From Chitinophagaceae bacterium (GTDB lineage: Bacteria > Bacteroidota > Bacteroidia > Chitinophagales > Chitinophagaceae): 64,000 bases of DNA. This document shows positions 53,932-63,302 of the stretch, one piece after another. The notes under the pieces were generated by a model that was not told where the DNA came from, did not search any database, and saw nothing but the letters and a program-made list of their open reading frames with translations. Position numbers and translations under genes: made by a program. Where the stretch lies: positions 1 through 64,000 of the forward strand of contig CAHJWK010000002.1 of the NCBI GenBank assembly GCA_903642275.1, written 5' to 3'. Position 1 is the stretch's first letter; each line of letters opens with the position of its first letter.

Positions 53932-54798
53932 TTATCCGCCTTTGATTATTGCTAATAGTTCATTAATTTTTCCTTGCACATTTTTAAGTCTGCCGCTTGA
54001 TTTTCCGCTTGGTCCAGAAATGGCTTGAATTATCCATATCAATATAGAAAGAAGTAATAAAATTTGAGGGATAATTCCAATTATACTCGTAATGAGTTCA
54101 GATGTTTTAGTAATTTTTTGTCCAAAGTTCAAAGATGTGTCGTTTGAAATTGCTTTAATTTTTTTCGCACTTTCTGATGCTTTTATTTGAACAGCTTGGG
54201 AAATATTATCTGCTTGAGTAACATGTGTTCTTAAAACAAAAAATGCAATGATTGAAATAAGAGTGATGATAAAAAGGGTAACAACTAATTGCTTGCCTGT
54301 AATAAAGTTATACCATTTGTTGGTTGCTCTTTTGATTAGACTTAATATAGCTTTATACTTCTTTTCAATGTCATTGACAATTTCCAAGATATAACCGTTA
54401 TAACCAGTTGGGTCTTCTCGGATTTCTTTTATACAATAATTAATACCGTAGGTTTCTTCTATCTCGTGTTTCACATCCTTTAAAGGATTTTCAAGCAATT
54501 CAAAAGTACTTTTGTTTGCGTTTCGTAATGCTCTTATGCTACGATAAGTGTCAGCGTTGAAAATGCTCAAAATTTCTTTTGTTTTGTCACTTCTTTCTAT
54601 CAGCCATTTTAAGGATAAATCACTTGAAGGAGTAACGCAATTCTTTTTTAAATCACTTCCCGTTTCAGTGATAGCTTTCTGCAAAGAATAATCTTTGCTT
54701 CCCAGATTTATGAATAACTTGTTTGCGACGATAATCTTCGCTAAAGCTTCGTTATTCAACTTAATCATTTTGTTTATTTTCTTTTCTGTATCAAGCAT
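53932..54798 (-). CDS. Membrane protein of unknown function
   Basis: 288 residues. The first 165 are soluble and mostly alpha-helical. Two transmembrane helices follow (VVTLFIITLISIIAFFVL at about 170 and IIPQILLLLSILIWIIQAI at about 240), and the C-terminus ends in IKGG. No family recognised. First gene of the array in the transcribed direction; a perfect GTTAGGC lies 24 bp upstream of its ATG. Confidence 0.6.
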   Translation of the reverse strand: MLDTEKKINKMIKLNNEALAKIIVANKLFINLGSKDYSLQKAITETGSDLKKNCVTPSSDLSLKWLIERSDKTKEILSIFNADTYRSIRALRNANKSTFELLENPLKDVKHEIEETYGINYCIKEIREDPTGYNGYILEIVNDIEKKYKAILSLIKRATNKWYNFITGKQLVVTLFIITLISIIAFFVLRTHVTQADNISQAVQIKASESAKKIKAISNDTSLNFGQKITKTSELITSIIGIIPQILLLLSILIWIIQAISGPSGKSSGRLKNVQGKINELLAIIKGG

Positions 54799-55033
54799 GG
54801 TGTTGGTTTTTTAGAATTTCCGCCTAACTCAAATATATACGCAATAATCATAATAAATCAAAAATATTGCTGTATTACGTAAGTATGTTTTGTCAATAAA
54901 TTTTAATTGCGCCAATACGTTTGTGGTGTTATAGCATTACCAATAAATTTATCGAGCCTTTGTACGCAAACTATCTTTTCTCAGCTGCAACTAACCTGCC
55001 TGCCACCAAACCCTCGCTGTTTTTGGGCCAACA

Positions 55034-55285
55034 TTATATAAGTTCCGGAGAAAATAACACTAAAATGTCCGGACTTTATATAAGTTCCGGAAAAAATAGC
55101 ACTAAAATGTCCGGACTTTATATAAGTTCCGGAGAAAATAGCACTAAAATGTCCGGACTTTATATAAGTTCCGGAGAAAATAGCACTAAAATGTCCGGAC
55201 TTTATATAAGTTCCGGAGAAAACAATACTAAAATGTCCGCACCTTATATAGTTTTTCTCTAAAACTATATAAGTCTCTGAAAATT
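55034..55285 (+). repeat. 42-bp tandem repeat with embedded palindromes
   Basis: Five 42-bp units start at 55034, 55076, 55118, 55160 and 55202, with a partial sixth from 55244. Each unit holds two TCCGGA hexamers (self-complementary) about 20 bp apart and TTATATAAG. Units differ at only a few positions. The array ends in a perfect 12-bp inverted repeat, TTATATAGTTTT at 55244-55255 and AAAACTATATAA at 55261-55272. Because 42 is a multiple of three, both strands stay open through it. The surrounding 540-bp gap holds no other gene I can support. Confidence 0.9.
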
Positions 55286-55380
55286 TAACCAAAACTGTAG
55301 CCCAAAACGACAAACGCATAATAAAGCCGGGACTGTTTATGTTTCAATCAGTATTATTAATTTTTAAAAACCAATGTCTT

Positions 55381-56043
55381 ATGATCGGTTCTAATGCATC
55401 GCTGGCATTTATTAATCTTTCTGCAGCGAACAAAACAACAATGGCCGCTAATGTGCTGGAATGTTTAACCAATAACCCGGAACTGTTTCCGGACCCGCCG
55501 GTTAAGCTTAGTGCGCTTACACAAACAAACGCAAACCTGGTTACTGCAGTGGCTAATGTGCAAACGGGTAGCAAGGTTAGCCGCTCTGCGCTTAAAAATG
55601 CGCTTAAAGCCTGGAATACTGATTTCAGGGCTACGGCAAGGTACGTGAGTGCCGTGGCAGAAGGTGATGAGCAAACAATAAATACGGCTGGTTTTATTGC
55701 CACCAAAAGCAATCGCCAGCCTGTGGCAGAGCCGGGTTTTTGCAAAGGCTTTGAAACAAATCTTTTAAAAGGCCAGGGTAGTTTTAATGCAGGCAGCCAG
55801 GCTGTAAGCCAAAGCCGCGGATACTTTTTTGTGGCGACGCCGGATGGGGTAACCATTGAGCAGCAGGGCAACCAGCTGAGCATTACTGTTGGCGGCATTA
55901 CAAGCTATATAATGCTGTGCACCCGCAGTAAAACGCAGTTTAATAATGTGCCCAGCGGTAAATTGCTGTATATAAGTATGCTGGCATTTAACGCAAGTGG
56001 CGCCGGGCCGCTTACCAATGGCCAGCAGGTTATACCGCAATAA
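55381..56043 (+). CDS. FN3-like protein of unknown function
   Basis: 220 residues from ATG 55381, chosen because LAFINLSAANKTTMAANVLE resembles the family start; an upstream ATG at 55339 adds 14 residues. The first 110 residues are helical. The C-terminal 80 (TPDGVTIEQQGNQLSITVGG ... AFNASGAGPLTNGQQVI) look like a fibronectin type III-like sandwich. Similar ~200-residue proteins are common in Chitinophagaceae and have no known role. No signal peptide. Its GC content (near half by eye) is clearly above its neighbours. Ends before a strong terminator. Confidence 0.65.
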   Translation: MIGSNASLAFINLSAANKTTMAANVLECLTNNPELFPDPPVKLSALTQTNANLVTAVANVQTGSKVSRSALKNALKAWNTDFRATARYVSAVAEGDEQTINTAGFIATKSNRQPVAEPGFCKGFETNLLKGQGSFNAGSQAVSQSRGYFFVATPDGVTIEQQGNQLSITVGGITSYIMLCTRSKTQFNNVPSGKLLYISMLAFNASGAGPLTNGQQVIPQ

Positions 56044-56126
56044 ATTTATATGGGTGTCCGTACCCTTTTATATATATTTTGGTAACATGGGGTTTTATGG
56101 TTTAGATTTTAGATTTAGGAAATGAT

Positions 56127-56153
56127 AAAAAGCCGGTTTCTACCGGCTTTTTT
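56127..56153 (+). terminator. Terminator after the FN3-like gene
   Basis: AAAAGCCGGT / ACCGGCTTTT with loop TTCT and T-run, 84 bp past the stop. Confidence 0.85.
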
Positions 56154-56273
56154 GTTTTAATTGCCTGCTTAATTGTTTATTTTACCCAACCACTTTTAGC
56201 ATCTGTTTGTAACGGCCACAGCTTTTAGTTTTGTTTTGATACAAATACAACGGCATAAATTGCAACTTCAATT

Positions 56274-58589
56274 ATGCAACGTAAGATTATTAATGCTTTA
56301 ATTTTTTTGTTGTTGGTTTCTGATATAACAACAGCACAACCGGGAGAAATAAATCAATACAATGTTGTATGGAAAACACAAAGCAAAAACGCTGCTGCAT
56401 CTATGCCTTGTGGCGGCGGAGATATTGGTTTAAATGTTTGGGTTGAAAAAGGTGAACTGTATATATACATGGCAAGAAGCGGAAGCTTTGATGAAAACAA
56501 TGCTTTGCTGAAAGAAGGCCGCCTGCATGTAATGCTTTCTCCAAATGTTTTTGATGGTTCAAACTTTACGCAGGAACTGCATTTAAAAGATGGATACCTA
56601 ACTGTTAGCGGAGAAAAAAACGATATAAAAGCAACTGTAAAAATTTGGGTTGATGTGTTTGCGCCTGTCGTACATCTTAATATAAACAGTAATAAAAAAG
56701 TAATGGTTACAGCGGCTTATGAAAGCTGGCGTTACCAGGATAGAATATTACAGCCACGTGAAAATTTTGGTAACTCATGGAAATGGGCAGCGCATGAAAA
56801 TACGGTTTGCAAAAAAGATAGTATTGCTTTTATTGATAATACAGTTTGGTTTTATCATCACAATAATTCAGCAACTATTTTTGATACAACTGTTGCCGAA
56901 CAAGGTTTGGATAGCGTAAAAGATTCATTGTATAATCCTTTAAAGAATCTTTGTTTTGGGGGAGCATTCAGTGGTAAAAATTTTGTAGCAAATACTACTT
57001 ATAAAGGTGTTTATGTAAACACAGATTTTAAAGGCTGGCAATTAAAAAGCAAATCACCGGCAAAAAATCAGGCATTACAAATTTGCTTTAATACACAACA
57101 AACAAATGATGTTTCGGCATGGAAAAATTCTGTTGATTCTTTACAAAAAGCAAACGCAAATAATGAAACAGCTGCATTAAATAAAACACAACAATGGTGG
57201 CAGCAATTCTGGAACCGAAGCTTTGTTTTTATAAATGCTGATACCAATTCTGTTGACTGGCAGGTTGGCCGCAACTATCAATTATTTCGGTACATGCTTG
57301 GCTGTAATGCTAAAGGAACCTGGCCGACAAAATTCAATGGCGGGTTATTTACAGTTGATCCGGTGTTTACTGATTCATCAGCGAAGCTTACGCCTGATTT
57401 TCGTAACTGGGGTGGTGGTTTGCATACCGCACAAAACCAAAGGCTGGTATATTTTCCAATGATAAAAAGCGGTGATTGGGATGCAATGCAGGCGCAATTT
57501 GATTTTTATTTACGTATTGAGCATAATGCAGAGTTAAGATCTAAAGTTTACTGGAACCACGGCGGCGCCTGCTTTACAGAGCAAATGGAAAATTATGGTT
57601 TGCCCGATTATGCTGAATACGGTGCAACCGGAAGGCCTGAAATTTTAGATAAAGGTGTTGAGTATAATGCGTGGCTTGAATACCTGTGGGATACTGATCT
57701 TGAGTTTTGTTTGATGATGCTTGAAAAACAAAAATATACAGGCGCTGATATAACCAGGTATGTTCCTTTTATTGAAAGTTGTTTGGATTTTTTTGATGAA
57801 CACTATCAATACCTTGCAGCAAAACGTAGTATAAAAACACTTGATGAAAACGGAAAGCTTGTATTGTTTCCGGGCTCCGGCGCAGAAACTTTTAAGATGG
57901 CTTATAATTCTACATCTACAATCGCTGCGTTACAAACCGTCACAAAAAGGTTATTAGAGTTGCCCGGTGAATATATTTCATTTGAAAAAAGAAAATCATT
58001 ACAGGCATTCTTTAACAGGATTCCGGATATAAGTTACCGTTCATTTAATGGCCATACGACTATTTCACCTGCATGGTTGTGGCAAAGAATTAATAATGAG
58101 GAAAGCCCGCAATTATATGCTGTATTTCCATGGGGAATTTTTGGTGTTGGAAAACCAGGTTTAGATACAGCAATTAATACGTGGCATTATGATACAAGCG
58201 TTATTAAATTCAGGAGTTATGTGGGCTGGAAACAGGATAATATTTTTGCTGCAAAGCTTGGATTAACTGATGAAGCGTGGCAGCTAACTTCATCAAAATT
58301 AAAAAACTCACCGCGCCGTTTTCCCTCATTCTGGGGCCCGGGTTTCGATTGGGTTCCGGATCATAACTGGGGCGGAAGTGCTATGATTGGTTTACAGGAA
58401 ATGCTGATGCAGGTTGATGATAAACGTATTCTTTTATTTCCATCGTGGCCAAAAGATAAAGATGTTCATTTTAAATTAAATGCACTTTATAACACAACTG
58501 TTGAAGCGGAATTAAGAAATGGAAAAGTAACAATGCTGAAAGTTATTCCTGAAAGCAGAAGCAAAGATGTAGAGATGATGCTGAAATAA
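56274..58589 (+). CDS. DUF5703 / GH95-like secreted glycoside hydrolase
   Basis: 771 residues with signal peptide (LLLVSDITTAQ). N-terminal beta domain: YNVVWKTQSKNAAASMPCGGGDIGLNVW, the opening of DUF5703, and ELYIYMARSGSFDEN. The C-terminal part is an (alpha/alpha)6 toroid: GRNYQLFRYMLGCNAKGTWPTKFNGGLFT, WNHGGACFTEQMENYGLPDYAEYG and FPSFWGPGFDWVPDHNWGG. Relatives resemble alpha-L-fucosidases of GH95. Exported, probably periplasmic. Substrate unknown. Confidence 0.8.
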   Translation: MQRKIINALIFLLLVSDITTAQPGEINQYNVVWKTQSKNAAASMPCGGGDIGLNVWVEKGELYIYMARSGSFDENNALLKEGRLHVMLSPNVFDGSNFTQELHLKDGYLTVSGEKNDIKATVKIWVDVFAPVVHLNINSNKKVMVTAAYESWRYQDRILQPRENFGNSWKWAAHENTVCKKDSIAFIDNTVWFYHHNNSATIFDTTVAEQGLDSVKDSLYNPLKNLCFGGAFSGKNFVANTTYKGVYVNTDFKGWQLKSKSPAKNQALQICFNTQQTNDVSAWKNSVDSLQKANANNETAALNKTQQWWQQFWNRSFVFINADTNSVDWQVGRNYQLFRYMLGCNAKGTWPTKFNGGLFTVDPVFTDSSAKLTPDFRNWGGGLHTAQNQRLVYFPMIKSGDWDAMQAQFDFYLRIEHNAELRSKVYWNHGGACFTEQMENYGLPDYAEYGATGRPEILDKGVEYNAWLEYLWDTDLEFCLMMLEKQKYTGADITRYVPFIESCLDFFDEHYQYLAAKRSIKTLDENGKLVLFPGSGAETFKMAYNSTSTIAALQTVTKRLLELPGEYISFEKRKSLQAFFNRIPDISYRSFNGHTTISPAWLWQRINNEESPQLYAVFPWGIFGVGKPGLDTAINTWHYDTSVIKFRSYVGWKQDNIFAAKLGLTDEAWQLTSSKLKNSPRRFPSFWGPGFDWVPDHNWGGSAMIGLQEMLMQVDDKRILLFPSWPKDKDVHFKLNALYNTTVEAELRNGKVTMLKVIPESRSKDVEMMLK

Positions 58590-58652
58590 TTATCTATTGT
58601 TGATATCTGGCACAACTGAATTATGCTGATATATATTCATCAGTTCAAAGGC

Positions 58653-58723
58653 TGCCGGATTGAAGCGGAAAGCCCGCAGCGAAACGCAGTGCAGCGAGGA
58701 CTTGCAGCGGATAGCCGGAACTG
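58653..58723 (+). repeat. Intergenic repeat-like element
   Basis: GCCGGATTGAAGCGGAAAGC and, after a spacer, GCAGCGGATAGCCGG. I recognise this pair as a motif recurring between genes in many Bacteroidota genomes; only one copy is in this window, so repetition cannot be shown here. It lies in the 270-bp gap before the RND gene. Confidence 0.35.
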
Positions 58724-58859
58724 CAGTTGATTCTTGTACCACTGCTGACAGCCCCAAATAACCTATCAAATAAACCGGCATTATTTATAAGCAACTTATC
58801 ATTTACATAAATAGATTTGCCGCACAGTAAATTGTTAACCGCTACTGTTAATTGCGCTG

Positions 58860-61800
58860 ATGAACATCTCAGAACTTTCGCTCAGGCGTCCGGTACTTGC
58901 TACGGTGATGAACATAATGATTATTGTGTTTGGCGTTACCGGTTTCACATTTCTTGCTGTGCGTGATTATCCTGCTATTGATCCTGCCGTGGTTAATGTT
59001 AGCACATCTTACACCGGCGCCAATGCAGATATTATTGAAAGCCAGATAACCGAGCCTTTAGAGAAACAGATCAACGGTATTCCCGGTATCAGGACACTAA
59101 CATCATCAAGCACTTTAGGTAACAGCAATATTACGGTTGAATTTAACCTGGGTATTGATTTGGAAGCAGCCGCAAGTGATGTGCGTGATAAAGTAAGCCA
59201 GGCTGCACGCAGTTTACCACAGGATATTGATGCGCCACCGGTTGTTTCAAAAGCAGATGCCAACAGCGACCCGATTTTAATTCTTGCTTTACAAAGCCCA
59301 ACCAAAAGCCTGCTTGAACTAAGTGATTATGGTGAGAATGTTTTGCAGCAGCAGTTTCAAACAATCAACGGCGTTAGTTCGGTTGGCTTGTTTGGCCAGA
59401 AACGTTATGCCATGCGGCTTTGGCTTGATCCTGATAAGATGAACACATACGGGGTTTCGTTCACAGATTTGTCAACTGCATTAAATAAAGAAAACATTGA
59501 TCTGCCGCCGGGAAAAATTTATGGCAGCAATACAGAACTTACTATAAGAACTGTTGGCCGGCTTACCACGGAGCAACAATTCCGGGATTTAATACTGCGT
59601 GAAGACAGCACCGGCATTGTGCGTTTAAGCGATGTTGCCAATGTAGAACTGGGTGCAGAAGATTATGAGCAAAGCTGGAAGTACAATGGAGTAAATGCTG
59701 TGGGTTTGTATGTAGTACCGCAGCCAGGTGCTAATAACATAGAGATTGCAGATGAGTTTAATAAACGCCTTGCTGATATTAAAAAATCAAACCGCACAGA
59801 CATAGAATTAAAGGTGCTTATTGATAACACCATCAACATACGCAATTCACTTTCCGAGGTTAAAGAAACGCTCATCATATCATTCATACTTGTGGTGCTG
59901 GTGATATTTATTTTCTTCCGTAACTGGCTCATTGCGGTTCGTCCTTTAATAGATATTCCTATTTCACTTATCTCCACTTTTTTTATCATGTATATCGCCG
60001 GCTTTACCATTAATGTGCTTACATTATTAGGTATAGTACTCGCAACAGGTTTAGTGGTAGATGATGGCATCGTGGTAACAGAAAATATCTTCAGAAAATT
60101 AGAAAGCGGCTTGCCTATCCGCAAAGCAGCATTAGAAGGCAGTAAAGAAATTTTCTTTGCCGTGCTTTCCACATCTATTACACTTGCTGTTGTATTTCTG
60201 CCCGTTATTTTTCTGGAAGGATTTATCGGCCGCTTATTCAGGGAGTTTGGTGTAACGCTGGCTTGTGCTGTTTTAATATCAGCCTTTGTATCACTCACCA
60301 TAACGCCTGTATTAAATGTTTATTTAACCGGGAAAAAAGCAGGCCACGGAAAGTTTTATGAACGCACCGAACCTTTTTTTAAAGGCATGGAAAATGGTTA
60401 TAAAAGATTGCTTGAAAGCTTTATGAAAGTGCGCTGGATTGCATTTATCATCGTTGCTATTTGCGGTGTTATTATATGGATAACAATGGGCAGTTTACAA
60501 AGCGAGATTGCACCGCTTGAAGACCACAGTACGGTTCGGTTTTCTGTTACAGCACCGGAAGGTGCAAGCTTTCCTTTCATGCAAACGATAACAGATTCTA
60601 TTGCCAATTATTTGTATGATTCTGTGCCCGAGAGACAATTTGTTTTTGCAAGAATACCTGGCAATGGCTCCAGTAATTCTTCAATGCCGCGTATTGGTTT
60701 GGTGCCGCCGGATGAACGAAGCAGGAGCCAGGATCAGATTGCAAACAGTCTTCAAAAAAAATTATCAAAGTTTAATGATGCCAGAATTTTTGCAACACAG
60801 GAACAAACTATTGCAGTGGGCCTTGGCTCACGTGGCAGTTTACCTGTGCAATACATTTTAGAGAATATGGACTTTGATAAATTGAAGACAGCCATTCCAA
60901 AATTTTTAGATGCTGCAAGGCAAGACCCAACTTTTTCTAACGTTGATGTGAACCTTAAGTTTAACCGGCCTGAAATACAATTGTCTGTTGACAGGATGAA
61001 GATAAAAGACCTTGGTTTAACAACAGAAGATGTGGTAGCTGCCATACAGGCTGCATTTAGTGGTGGCCGCCTGGCTTATTTTATTTTAGGCAGTGACCAG
61101 TATGAAGTAATTGCACAGGTGGCACATACTGACAGGAGCGAACCTGCAGATATTTCACGTTTATATGTGCGCAATACAAGTGGTGAAAATATACCATTAA
61201 GTGCAGTTGTGCATTTGGTTGAAAGCAGCAGCCCCACTACATTATATCATTACAACCGTTATAAAGCAGCAACCATTTCTGCATCTTTATCAGAAGGCAA
61301 AACAATTGGCGATGGCATTAAAGCCATGCAGGCAATTGCCAATAAAACATTAGATGAAAGTTTTCAAACAGCATTAAGCGGCCCATCAAGAGATTATGCG
61401 GAAAGCTCTTCTAACATCGGCTTTGCCTTTACCCTGGCGTTGTTGCTTATCTATTTAATTCTTGCTGCACAGTTTGAAAGTTTTCTTGATCCGTTCACCA
61501 TCATGTTTACAGTACCATTAGCATTAGCCGGTGCGTTATTAAGCTTATGGATATTTGGGCAAACATTAAATATATTTTCTGAAATAGGAATGATTATGCT
61601 GATTGGCCTTGTAACCAAAAATGGAATTTTAATTGTTGAATTTGCCAACCAGAAACGGGAGCAGGGCATGAATAAATTCGAAGCGGTTGTTGAGGCTGCC
61701 AACCAGCGTTTGCGCCCGATATTAATGACGAGTCTTGCAACATCATTAGGTGCATTACCAATTGCGTTAAGCCTTGGTGCTTCAGCAACAAGCCGCGTGC

Positions 61801-61925
61801 CTTTGGGTATTGTTGTAGTGGGCGGAATTTTATTTTCATTGATACTAACGCTGTTTGTAATACCTGCTATGTACACGTTTATATCAGGCAAACACAAAGC
61901 GCATAAAACAGAGATTACTGAATAA
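58860..61925 (+). CDS. RND efflux permease (AcrB/MdtB-like HAE1 family)
   Basis: 1021 residues, 12 transmembrane helices and two large periplasmic loops. LRRPVLATVMNIMIIVFG begins helix 1. The proton-relay residues are present: GLVVDDGIVVTENIF (Asp pair of TM4) and GLVTKNGILIVEFANQ (Lys of TM10). Inner membrane, proton-driven export of drugs or other hydrophobic compounds. No membrane fusion protein or outer membrane factor gene is adjacent on either side, so partners must be encoded elsewhere. ATG 58860 is the family start (MNISELSLRRPVLA). Confidence 0.95.
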   Translation: MNISELSLRRPVLATVMNIMIIVFGVTGFTFLAVRDYPAIDPAVVNVSTSYTGANADIIESQITEPLEKQINGIPGIRTLTSSSTLGNSNITVEFNLGIDLEAAASDVRDKVSQAARSLPQDIDAPPVVSKADANSDPILILALQSPTKSLLELSDYGENVLQQQFQTINGVSSVGLFGQKRYAMRLWLDPDKMNTYGVSFTDLSTALNKENIDLPPGKIYGSNTELTIRTVGRLTTEQQFRDLILREDSTGIVRLSDVANVELGAEDYEQSWKYNGVNAVGLYVVPQPGANNIEIADEFNKRLADIKKSNRTDIELKVLIDNTINIRNSLSEVKETLIISFILVVLVIFIFFRNWLIAVRPLIDIPISLISTFFIMYIAGFTINVLTLLGIVLATGLVVDDGIVVTENIFRKLESGLPIRKAALEGSKEIFFAVLSTSITLAVVFLPVIFLEGFIGRLFREFGVTLACAVLISAFVSLTITPVLNVYLTGKKAGHGKFYERTEPFFKGMENGYKRLLESFMKVRWIAFIIVAICGVIIWITMGSLQSEIAPLEDHSTVRFSVTAPEGASFPFMQTITDSIANYLYDSVPERQFVFARIPGNGSSNSSMPRIGLVPPDERSRSQDQIANSLQKKLSKFNDARIFATQEQTIAVGLGSRGSLPVQYILENMDFDKLKTAIPKFLDAARQDPTFSNVDVNLKFNRPEIQLSVDRMKIKDLGLTTEDVVAAIQAAFSGGRLAYFILGSDQYEVIAQVAHTDRSEPADISRLYVRNTSGENIPLSAVVHLVESSSPTTLYHYNRYKAATISASLSEGKTIGDGIKAMQAIANKTLDESFQTALSGPSRDYAESSSNIGFAFTLALLLIYLILAAQFESFLDPFTIMFTVPLALAGALLSLWIFGQTLNIFSEIGMIMLIGLVTKNGILIVEFANQKREQGMNKFEAVVEAANQRLRPILMTSLATSLGALPIALSLGASATSRVPLGIVVVGGILFSLILTLFVIPAMYTFISGKHKAHKTEITE

Positions 61926-61945
61926 TTTTCATCAATTTATAAATT

Positions 61946-63298
61946 ATGAGAAACGTATTGTTGCTAATGTTGATACTGCTTGCTGCATGTACATCACGCA
62001 CTCAAACCCAACATACAACTGTTCAAAAAAATATTTCAGATTCAGCATTGCTTGATACTGTTGAAAGAAGAACATTTAAATATTTCTGGGATGGTGCAGA
62101 ACCTAATAGCGGCATGGCGGCGGAGCGCATTCACATGGATGGTGATTATCCTGACCATGACCAGTCAACCATTGCAGTAGGCGGCAGCGGCTTTGGTTGC
62201 ATGGCATTGCTTGCAGGTATAAAACGTAGTTACATAACAAGGCAGCAAGGTGTGCAACGTTTTGAAAAGATTGTTTCATTTCTTGAAAAAGCAGACCGTT
62301 TCCATGGTGCATTTCCGCATTGGTTGTATGATGAGAATGGCCATGTGCATCCTTTTGGTTATGATGATAATGGTGGCGATTTAGTGGAAACCTGTTACTT
62401 AATGCAAGGTTTGCTTTGTGTACGTCAATATTTTAAAGATGGTAATGATACGGAGAAAAAATTAACAGCCCGTATTGATGCGTTGTGGAAAGCAGTTGAG
62501 TTTGACTGGTATAGACGTGGTGGTCAAAATGTTCTGTACTGGCACTGGAGCCCTGATTATTTATGGAAGAAAAATTTTGCTGTGCAGGGTTATAATGAGT
62601 GTTTGATTTTGTACATACTTGGTGCATGTTCTCCAACACACAGTATAACAAAAGAGGTATATGATGAAGGCTGGGCACAGAACGGCGCAATTAATAAAAC
62701 AACAAATTATAAAAATGATACACTGCATTTGTTTATGCAAGGCGGGTCGCCGCATGGTGGTTCACTATTCTGGGCGCATTATTCATACTTAGGTTTAAAC
62801 CCGCATAATCTAACAGATAAGTATGCAGATTATTGGAAAGAGATGAGTACTATGGCTACAATAAATTATCAGTGGTGTGTTGATAATCCAAAAAAATTTG
62901 TTGGTTATAGTGATAGCAGCTGGGGCTTAACTGCAAGCTACTCAGTAAAAGGTTACGCAGCACACGCGCCGGATGAAGAGAATGATTTGGGTGTAATATC
63001 ACCAACAGCAGCAATCTCGTCAATTATATATACACCGCAACAATCACTCGCTGCAATCAGGCACTGGTATGAAGATGATAATTTGCGTGATAGAATTTGG
63101 GACCAATATGGTTTTTATGATGCTTTTAGTGAAAACGAAAAGTGGTATAAACCACGGTACCTTGCTATTGACCAGGGACCTGAAGTTGTAATGATTGAAA
63201 ACTATAGAAGCGGTTTGCTGTGGGATTTATTTATGAGTTGTGATGAAGTGAAAGATGGTTTGAAGAAACTTGGATTTAGTTTTAATCAATCAAAGTAA
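61946..63298 (+). CDS. GH144-like lipoprotein (endo-beta-1,2-glucanase family)
   Basis: 450 residues. Lipoprotein signal LLLMLILLAACTSR. TVERRTFKYFWDGAEPNSGMAAER opens the glucoamylase-like (alpha/alpha)6 domain. DQSTIAVGGSGFGCMALL, GGDLVETCYLMQGLLCVRQYF and the later DSSWGLTASYSVKGYAAHAPDEEND match the GH144 family. Its founding member, from Chitinophaga pinensis, is an endo-beta-1,2-glucanase. Probably anchored at the periplasmic or outer face. It follows the RND gene by 20 bp and precedes the binding-protein gene by 4 bp. Confidence 0.83.
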   Translation: MRNVLLLMLILLAACTSRTQTQHTTVQKNISDSALLDTVERRTFKYFWDGAEPNSGMAAERIHMDGDYPDHDQSTIAVGGSGFGCMALLAGIKRSYITRQQGVQRFEKIVSFLEKADRFHGAFPHWLYDENGHVHPFGYDDNGGDLVETCYLMQGLLCVRQYFKDGNDTEKKLTARIDALWKAVEFDWYRRGGQNVLYWHWSPDYLWKKNFAVQGYNECLILYILGACSPTHSITKEVYDEGWAQNGAINKTTNYKNDTLHLFMQGGSPHGGSLFWAHYSYLGLNPHNLTDKYADYWKEMSTMATINYQWCVDNPKKFVGYSDSSWGLTASYSVKGYAAHAPDEENDLGVISPTAAISSIIYTPQQSLAAIRHWYEDDNLRDRIWDQYGFYDAFSENEKWYKPRYLAIDQGPEVVMIENYRSGLLWDLFMSCDEVKDGLKKLGFSFNQSK

Positions 63299-63302
63299 AG
63301 GC

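Larger units (their letters stand above)
47686..54828 (-). other. Integron-like gene cassette array lacking an integrase
   Basis: Nine consecutive genes are all on the minus strand. Most are followed, within about 6-67 bp of the stop, by an attC-like element with GTTRRRY-type ends (GTTAGGC, GTTGGGC, GTTGGAC, or degenerate). Leaders are short (about 35-100 bp). Full copies of the repeat are 196-198 bp. The array is bounded by GTTAGAA at 47686-47692, beside the first stop, and by a perfect minus-strand GTTAGGC at 54822-54828 upstream of the last gene. Cargo is unrelated single genes. No tyrosine-recombinase integrase is present, as in clusters of attC sites lacking integrases. The elements are longer than classic attC sites, so the identification is an inference. 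Confidence 0.6.

Noticed and set aside
55034-55285. CRISPR array
   Set aside because: Units are directly adjacent with no unique spacers and no cas gene is present.
54921-55319. Open frames on both strands through the 42-bp repeat
   Set aside because: They exist only because the unit length is a multiple of three and contains no stop; the flanking codons show no family and no signal.
55344-55898. 184-codon antisense frame over the FN3-like gene
   Set aside because: Antisense of a GC-rich gene tends to stay open; no start context and no family.
59663-60301. 212-codon antisense frame in the RND gene
   Set aside because: It is the shadow of a well-supported AcrB-like gene; composition is Ser/Thr-rich nonsense with no motif.
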